Shown here piece after piece: positions 57,080 through 64,000 of a DNA stretch of 64,000 nucleotides. The DNA is from Ptiloglossa arizonensis (Eukaryota; Arthropoda; Insecta; Hymenoptera; Colletidae), in assembly GCF_051014685.1 (NCBI RefSeq), contig NW_027478878.1:345216-409215 (forward strand). Direction: 5' to 3'. How positions within the stretch are numbered: position 1 is the first letter of the stretch; every line of letters begins with the position of its first letter. The position numbers were made by a program, and so were the translations under genes. Under the pieces are notes generated by a model. The model was not told where the DNA came from and searched no databases. It worked only from the letters and a program-made list of their open reading frames with translations.

Positions 57080-60000
57080 TTGTACGTTATACGTTATACG
57101 TTATACGTTATACGTTATACGTTATACGTCATACGAAATATGTAATACGTTATACGTTATACGTCATACGAAATATGTAATAGGTAATACGTTTTACGTT
57201 ATTCGTTATACGTTCTTCGTTACACGTTATACGTTATACGTTATGCGTTATACGTTTTACGTTATTCGTGATACGTTATACGTTATACGTCATACGGTAT
57301 ACGTTATACGTTATACGTTATACGTTATACGTCATACGTTATACGTTATACGTTATACGTTATACGTTATACGTTATACGTTATACGTTATACGTTACAC
57401 GTTATACGTTATGCGTTATACGTCATACGTTATACGTTATACGTTATACGATATACGTTATACGTTATACGTTATACGATATACGTTATACGTTATACGT
57501 TATACGTCATAGGTTATACGTTATACGTTATTCTTTATGCGTTATACGTTATACGATATACGTTATACGTTATACGGTATACGATATACGTTATGCGTTA
57601 TACGATTTACGTTATTCGTTATACGTTATGCGTTATACGTTTTACGTTATTCGTTATACGTTATACGTTATACGTTATACGTTATACGTTATACGTTACA
57701 CGTAATATGTAATGCGTCATACGTTTTACGTTATTCGTTATACGTTTTTCGTTACACGTTATACGTTATACGTTATGCGTTATACGTTTTACGTTATTCG
57801 TGATACGTTATACGTTACACGTTATACGTTATACGTTATACGTTATACGTTATACGTTATACGTTATACGTTATACGTTATACGTTATACGTTATACGTT
57901 ATACGTTATACGTTATACGTTATACGTTATACGTTATACGATATACGTTATACGTTATACGTTATACGTTATACGTTATACGTTATACGTTATACGTTAT
58001 ACGTTATCCGTTATACGTTATACGTTATACGTTATCCGTTATACGTTATACGTTATACGTTATACGTTATACGTTATACGTTATACGTTATACGTTATAC
58101 GTTATACGTTATACGTTATACGTTATACGTTATACGTTATACGTTATACGTTATACGTTATACGTTATACGTTATACGTTATACGTTATACGTTATACGT
58201 TATACGTTATACGTTATACGTTATACGTTATACGTTATACGTTATACGTTATACGTTATACGTTATACGTTATACGTTATTCGTTATACGTTCTTCGTTA
58301 AACTTTATACGTTATACGTTATACGTTATACGTTATACGTTATACGTTATACGTTATACGTTATACGTTATACGTTATACGTTATACGTTATACTTTATA
58401 CGTTATACGTTATACGTTATACGTTATACGTTATACGTTATACGTTTTACGTTATACGTTATACATCATAGGTTATACGTTATACGTTATACGTTATACG
58501 TTATACGTTATACGTTATACGTTATACGTTATACGTTATACGTTATACGTTATACGTTATACGTTATACGTTATACGTTATACGTTATACGTTATACGTT
58601 ATACGTTATACGTTATACGTTATACGTTATACGTTATACGTTATACGTTATACGTTATACGTTATACGTTATACGTTATACGTTATACGTTATACGTTAT
58701 ACGTTATACGTTATACGTTATACGTTATACGTTATACGTTATACGTTATACGTTATACGTTATACGTTATACGTTATACGTTATACGTTATACGTTTTAC
58801 GTTATACGTTATACATCATAGGTTATACGTTATACGTTATACGTTATACGTTATACGTTATACGTTATACGTTATACGTTATACGTTATACGTTATACGT
58901 TATACGTTATCCGTTATACGTTATACGTTATACGTTATCCGTTATACGTTATACGTTATACGTTATACGTTATACGTTATACGTTATACGTTATACGTTA
59001 TACGTTATACGTTATACGTTATACGTTATACGTTATACGTTATACGTTATACGTTATACGTTATACGTTATACGTTATACGTTATACGTTATACGTTATA
59101 CGTTATACGTTATACGTTATACGTTATACGTTATACGTTATACGTATACGTTATTCGTTATACGTTCTTCGTTAAACTTTATACGTTATACGTTATACGT
59201 TATACGTTATACGTTATACGTTATACGTTATACGCTAGACGTTATACGTTATACGCCATAGGTTATACGTTATACGTTATTCGTTATCCGTTTATACGTT
59301 ATACGTTATACGTTATACGTTATACGTTATACGTTATACGTTATACGTTCTACGTTATACGTTATACGTTATACGTTATACGTTATACGTTATATCGTTA
59401 TACGTTATACGTTATACGTTTATACGTTATACGTTATACGTTATACGTTATACGTTATACGATATACGTTATACGTTATACGTTATACGCTATACGTTAT
59501 ACGTTATACGTTATACGTTATACGTTATACGTTATACGTCATACGAAATATGTAATACGTAATACGTTTTACGTTATTCGTTATACGTTCTTCGTTACAC
59601 GTTATACGTTATACGTTATGCGTTATACGTTTTACGTTATTCGTGATACGTTATACGTTATACGTCATACGGTTATACGTTTATACGTTATACGTTATAC
59701 GTTACACGTTATACGTTATACATTATACGTTATACGTTATACGTTATACGTTATACGTTATACGTTATACGTTATACGTTATACGTTATACGTTATACGT
59801 TATACGTTATACGTTATACGTTATACGTTATACGTTATACGTTATACGTTATGCGTTATACGTCATACGTTATACGTTATACGTTATACGATATACGTTA
59901 TACGTTATACGTTATTCGTGATACGTCATACGTTATACGTCATACGGTATACGTTATACGTTATACGTTATACGTTACACGTTATACGTTATACATTATA

Positions 60001-60390
60001 CGTTATACGTTATACGTTATACGTTATACGTTATACGTTATACGTTATACGTTATACGTTATACGTCATACGTTATACGTTATACGTTATACGTTATACG
60101 TTATACGATATACGTTATACGTTATACGTTATACGTCATAGGTTATACGTTATACGTTTATTCTTTATGCGTTATACGTTATACAATATACGTTATACGT
60201 TATACGGTATACGATATACGTTATGCGTTATACGCTTTACGTTATTCGTTATACGTTATACGTTATACGTTATACGTTATACGTTATAAGTTATACGTTA
60301 TACGTTATACGTTATACGTTATACTTTTATACGTTTCTACGTTATACGTTATACGTTATACGTTATACGTTATACGTTATACGTTATACG
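57080..60390 (+). repeat. About 3.3-kb higher-order repeat, copy 2
   Basis: Tandem counterpart of 54,056-57,079, longer because the pure middle part is expanded and a TTAAACT string occurs twice (about 58,300 and 59,170). The offset to copy 1 stays a multiple of seven up to 58,814, then becomes 3,306 and 3,309. This copy therefore contains the point where the register breaks (59,145). Confidence 0.8.
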
Positions 60391-63300
60391 TTGTACGTTA
60401 TACGTTATACGTTATACGTTATACGTTATACGTTATACGTTATACGTTATACGTTACGTTATACGTTATACGTTATACGTTATCGTTATACGTTATACGT
60501 TATACGTTATACGTTATACGTTATACGTTATACGTTATACGTTTATACGTTATACGTTATACGTTATACGTTATACGTTATACGTTATACGTTATACGTT
60601 TACGTTATACGTTATACGTTATACGTTATACGTTATACGTTATACGTTATACGTTATACGTTATACGTTATACGTTATACGTTATACGTTTATACGTTAT
60701 ACGTTATACGTTATACGTTATACGTTAGTTATACGTTATACGTTATACGTTATACGTTATACGTTATACGTTATACGTTATACGTTATACTTTATACGTT
60801 ATACGTTTATACGTTATACGTTATACGTTATACGTTATACGTTATACGTTATACGTTATACGTTATACGTTATACGTTATACGTTATACGTTATACGTTA
60901 TACGTCTATACGGTTATACGTTATACGTTATTCGTTATAGCGTTATACGTTATACATATACGTTATACGTTATACGGTATACGTTATACGTTATCGTTAT
61001 ACGTTATACGTTATACGTTATACGTTATACGTTATACGTTATACGTTATACGTTATACGTTATACGTTATACGTTATACGTTATACGTTATACGTTATAC
61101 GTTATACGTTATACGTTTATACGTTATACGTTATACGTTATACGTTATACGTTATACGTTATACGTATACGTTATACGTTATACGTTATACGTATACGTT
61201 ATACGTTTATACGTTATACGTTATACGTTATACGTTATACGTTATACGTTATACGTTATACGTTATACGTTATACGTTATACGTTATACGTTATACGTTA
61301 TACGTTATACGTTATACGTTATACGTTATACGTTATACGTTATACGTTATACGTTATACGTTATACGTTATACGTTATACGTTATACGTTATACGTTATA
61401 CGTTATACGTTATACGTTATACGTTATACGTTATACGTTATACGTTTATACGTTATACGTTATACGTTATACGTTATACGTTATACGTTATACGTTATAC
61501 GTTATACGTTATACGTTATACGTTTATACGTTATACGTTATACGTTATACGTTATACGTTATACGTTATACGTTATACGTTATACGTTATACGTTATACG
61601 TTATACGTTATACGTTATACGTTATACGTTATACTTTATACGTTATACGTTATACGTTATACGTTATACGTCATAGGTTATACGTTATACGTTATACGTT
61701 ATACGTTATACGTTATACGTTATACGTTATACGTTATACGTTATACGTCATAGGTTATACGTTATACGTTATCTTATACGTTATACGTTATACGTTATAC
61801 GTTATACGTTATACGGTATACGATATACGTTATGCGTTATACGCTTTACGTTATTCGTTATACGTTATACGTTATACGTTATACGTTATACGTTATACGT
61901 TATACGTTATACGTTATACGTTATATGTTACTTATACGTTATACGTTATACGTTTATACGTATACGTTATACGTTATACGTTATACGTTATACGTTATAC
62001 GTTATACGTTATACGTTATACGTTATACGTTATACGTTATACGTTATACGTTATACGTACGTTATACGTTATACGTTATACGTTATACGTTATACGTTAT
62101 ACGTTATACGTTATAACGTTATACGTTATACGTTATACGTTATACGTTATACGTTATACGTTAACGTTATACGTTAACGTTATACGTTATACGTTATACG
62201 TTATACGTTATACGTTATACGTTATACGTTATACGTTATACGTTATACGTTATACGTTATACGTTATACGTTATACGTTATACGTTATACGTTATACGTT
62301 ATACGTTATACGTTATACGTTATACGTTATACGTTATACGTTATACGTTATACGTTATACGTTATACGTTATACGTTATACGTTATACGTTATACGTTAT
62401 ACGTTATACGTTATACGTTTATACGTTATACGTTATACTTATACGTTATACGTTATACGTTATACGTTATACGTTATACGTTATACTTTATACGTTATAC
62501 GTTATACGTTATACGTTATACGTATAGTATACGTTATACGTTATACGTTATACGTTATACGTTATACGTATACGTTATACGTTATACGTTATACGTTATA
62601 CGTTATACGTTATACGTTATACGTTATACGTTATACGTTATACGTTATACGTTATACGTTATACGTTATACGTTAGTTATACGTTTATACGTTATTCTTT
62701 ATGCGTTATACGTTATACGATATACGTTATACGTTATACGTTATACGTTATACGTTATACGTTATACGTTATACGTTATACGTTATACGTTATACGTTAT
62801 TCGTTATACGTTATACGTTATACGTTATACGTTATACGTTATACGTTATACGTTATACGTTATACGTTATAGGTTATACGTTATACGTTATACGTTATAC
62901 GTTATACGTTATACGTTATACGATATACGTTATACGTTATACGATATACGTTATACGTTATACGTTATACGTTATACGATATACGTTATACGTTATACGT
63001 TATACTTTATACGTTATACGTTATACGTTATACGTTATACGTCATAGGTTATACGTTATACGTTATACGTTATACGTTATACGTTTATACGTTATACGTT
63101 ATTCGTTATACGTTATACGTTATACGTTATACGTTATACGTTATACGTTATACGTTATACGTTATACGATATACGTTATACGTTATACGTTATACGTTAT
63201 ACGTCATAGGTTATACGTTATACGTTATTCTTTATGCGTTATACGTTATACGTTATACGTTATACGTTATACGTTATACGTTATACGTTATACGTTATAC

Positions 63301-64000
63301 GTTATACGTTATACGTATACGTTATACGCGTTATACGTTATACGTTATACGTTATACGTTATACGTTATACGTTATACGTTATACGTTATACGTTATACG
63401 TTATACGTTTATACGTTATACGTTATACGTTTACTATAGGTTATACGTTATACGTTATACGTTATACGTTATACGTTTTACGTTATACGTTATACGTTAT
63501 ACGTTATACGTTATACGTTATACGTTATACGTTATACGTTATACGTTATACGTTATACGTTATCGTATACGTTATACGTCATAGTTATACGTTATACGTT
63601 ATTCTTTATGCGTTATACGTTATACGATATACGTTATACGTTATACGTTATACGTTATACGTTATACGTTATACGTTATACGTTATACGTTATACGTTAT
63701 ACGTTATTCGTTATACGTTATACGTTATACGTTATACGTTATACGTTATACGTTCGTTATACGTTATACGTTATACGTTATACGTTATACGTTATACGTT
63801 ATACGTTATACGTTATACGTTATACGTTATACGTTATACGTTATACGTTATACGTTATTACGTTATACGTTATACGTTATACGTTATACGTTATACGTTC
63901 TTTACGATATACGTTGTACGTTTATACGTTATACGTTTATTCGGTATACGTTATACGTTATACGTTATACGTTATACGTTATACGTTATACGTTATACGT
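59145..64000 (+). repeat. Register-broken end of the satellite
   Basis: The first 6-base unit (TATACG) is at 59,145-59,150. Afterwards dozens of 1-2 base indels follow: an extra T near 59,291, 59,421, 59,672 and 59,679, an extra T near 60,158 and 60,325, a shortened unit TTACG near 60,455, and more up to about 63,940. Most change the TT pair to T or TTT. Substitution variants and block C remnants are still recognisable, so this is the same satellite. The homologous segment at about 55.5-57.08 kb has none of these indels. Either the consensus is poorly polished here or this is a truly decaying edge. The first is simpler. Confidence 0.9.
62692..62726 (+). repeat. Block C remnant inside the register-broken end
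   Basis: TTATTCT, TTATGCG, two consensus units and ATATACG are intact here, as in block C. Further remnants occur near 63,227 and 63,599. Unit-level variants of the older array are thus still present among the indels, which shows that the end is the same satellite and not a different sequence. Confidence 0.8.

Larger units (their letters stand above)
2..59144 (+). repeat. In-register part of the satellite (8,449 units)
   Basis: Every landmark I checked here (TTATGCG units, TCATACG units, ends of pure runs, block borders) starts a unit at a coordinate equal to 2 modulo 7. Length changes between related copies are whole units: 7, 21, 252, 399 or 1,834 bp, for example. Substitutions are plentiful but no net register-changing indel was found. 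This pattern is expected if the array evolves by in-register unequal exchange or amplification and the consensus is accurate. The check was by landmarks, not base by base, so a compensating pair of small indels could have been missed. Confidence 0.9.
1..64000 (+). repeat. Heptanucleotide satellite array (TTATACG)n filling the whole window
   Basis: The window is one uninterrupted head-to-tail array of the 7-bp unit TTATACG, about 9,140 copies. All copies have the same orientation; I saw no inverted stretch and no unique sequence. The consensus is 28.6% GC with one CpG per unit, so an ACGT tetramer occurs at every junction. Variant units usually carry one substitution, sometimes two, and group into recurring blocks. 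The given strand translates to a repeating Leu-Tyr-Val-Ile-Arg-Tyr-Thr in all three frames with no stop in the consensus. The other strand has TAA every 21 bases in each frame. Apparent starts come from TTATGCG units and apparent stops from TCATAGG, TAATACG or TGATACG units. There is no ribosome-binding site, codon bias or recognisable domain, so I annotate no coding sequence. Eukaryotic heterochromatin is the likeliest setting (inference). Confidence 0.98.

Noticed and set aside
60223..62676. Open frame of 817 codons at the register-broken end
   Set aside because: Indels merely switch between frames that all encode the same heptapeptide, so the frame stays open without any selection. It is not evidence of coding.
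1..64000. CRISPR array
   Set aside because: Repeats are 7 bp with no spacers; variant blocks are mutated repeats and recur, so they are not unique spacers.
1..64000. Telomere repeat
   Set aside because: The unit has no G-run and does not match TTAGGG, TTTAGGG, TTAGG or related motifs, and the variants do not converge on them.
1..64000. TATA boxes or bacterial -10 elements (TATACT, TATAAG) as promoters
   Set aside because: They arise from the unit and its variants everywhere and stand before no gene.
1..64000. Pure sequencing or base-calling artefact for the whole array
   Set aside because: Shared rare variants at exact kilobase offsets and whole-unit differences are not expected from known base-calling artefacts. 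Only the end after 59,145 shows an error-like pattern.
1..64000. Drosophila virilis-type 7-bp satellites
   Set aside because: Those units (AAACTAC, AAACTAT, AAATTAC) are not rotations or complements of TTATACG and lack the CpG.
1..64000. rRNA, tRNA or origin sequences
   Set aside because: No non-repetitive sequence exists in the window that could hold them.

Overview
The window is a satellite DNA array from end to end. All 64,000 bases are head-to-tail copies of a 7-bp unit, TTATACG on the given strand (CGTATAA on the other), plus point-mutated versions of it. I find no gene, RNA gene, transposon, CRISPR array or unique spacer. Every long open reading frame is a by-product of the repeat: seven is not a multiple of three, so all three forward frames read the same heptapeptide and the consensus has no stop codon. 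The reverse strand has TAA every 21 bases in each frame. The organism cannot be named from this sequence. An unbroken satellite of this size with layered higher-order repeats suggests eukaryotic heterochromatin (centromeric, pericentromeric, subtelomeric, sex- or B-chromosome), but that is inference. The unit is not a telomere repeat that I know.

The array has three layers. (1) The 7-bp unit. (2) Recognisable strings of variant units, here called blocks A to F, which recur in a common order and form modules of roughly 0.8-1.3 kb; 6,638-7,505 is a clear example. (3) Higher-order repeats of one to several modules: 1,834 bp (1-3,599), about 1.2 kb (2,879-5,090), 2,275/2,268 bp (5,231-9,773), about 1.5 kb (14,538-17,168), about 3.8/4.3 kb (16,475-24,613), about 1.1 and 2 kb (24,453-29,865), about 0.7 kb (29,850-31,130), about 8 kb in two full copies and one partial (32,699-51,599), about 0.4 kb (52,586-53,300) and about 3 kb (54,056-60,390). 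Within this hierarchy lie pure runs of up to 42 identical units.

From position 2 to 59,144 every landmark I checked starts a unit at a coordinate equal to 2 modulo 7. That is 8,449 units with many substitutions but no net register-changing indel. At 59,145 this stops abruptly, and the last 4.9 kb carries dozens of 1-2 base indels. The matching segment one repeat upstream (about 55.5-57.1 kb) lacks them, so they are recent mutations or, more simply, consensus or assembly error.

Region by region: 0-10 kb has two very young tandem duplications. 10-14 kb is rich in pure runs. 14-31 kb is a mosaic of 0.7-4.3 kb duplications. 32.7-51.6 kb is the 8-kb super-repeat. 51.6-59.1 kb is a simpler domain without block B, with long pure runs. 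59.1-64 kb is the register-broken end. No genes interact here; the biology is repeat turnover by unequal exchange or amplification.
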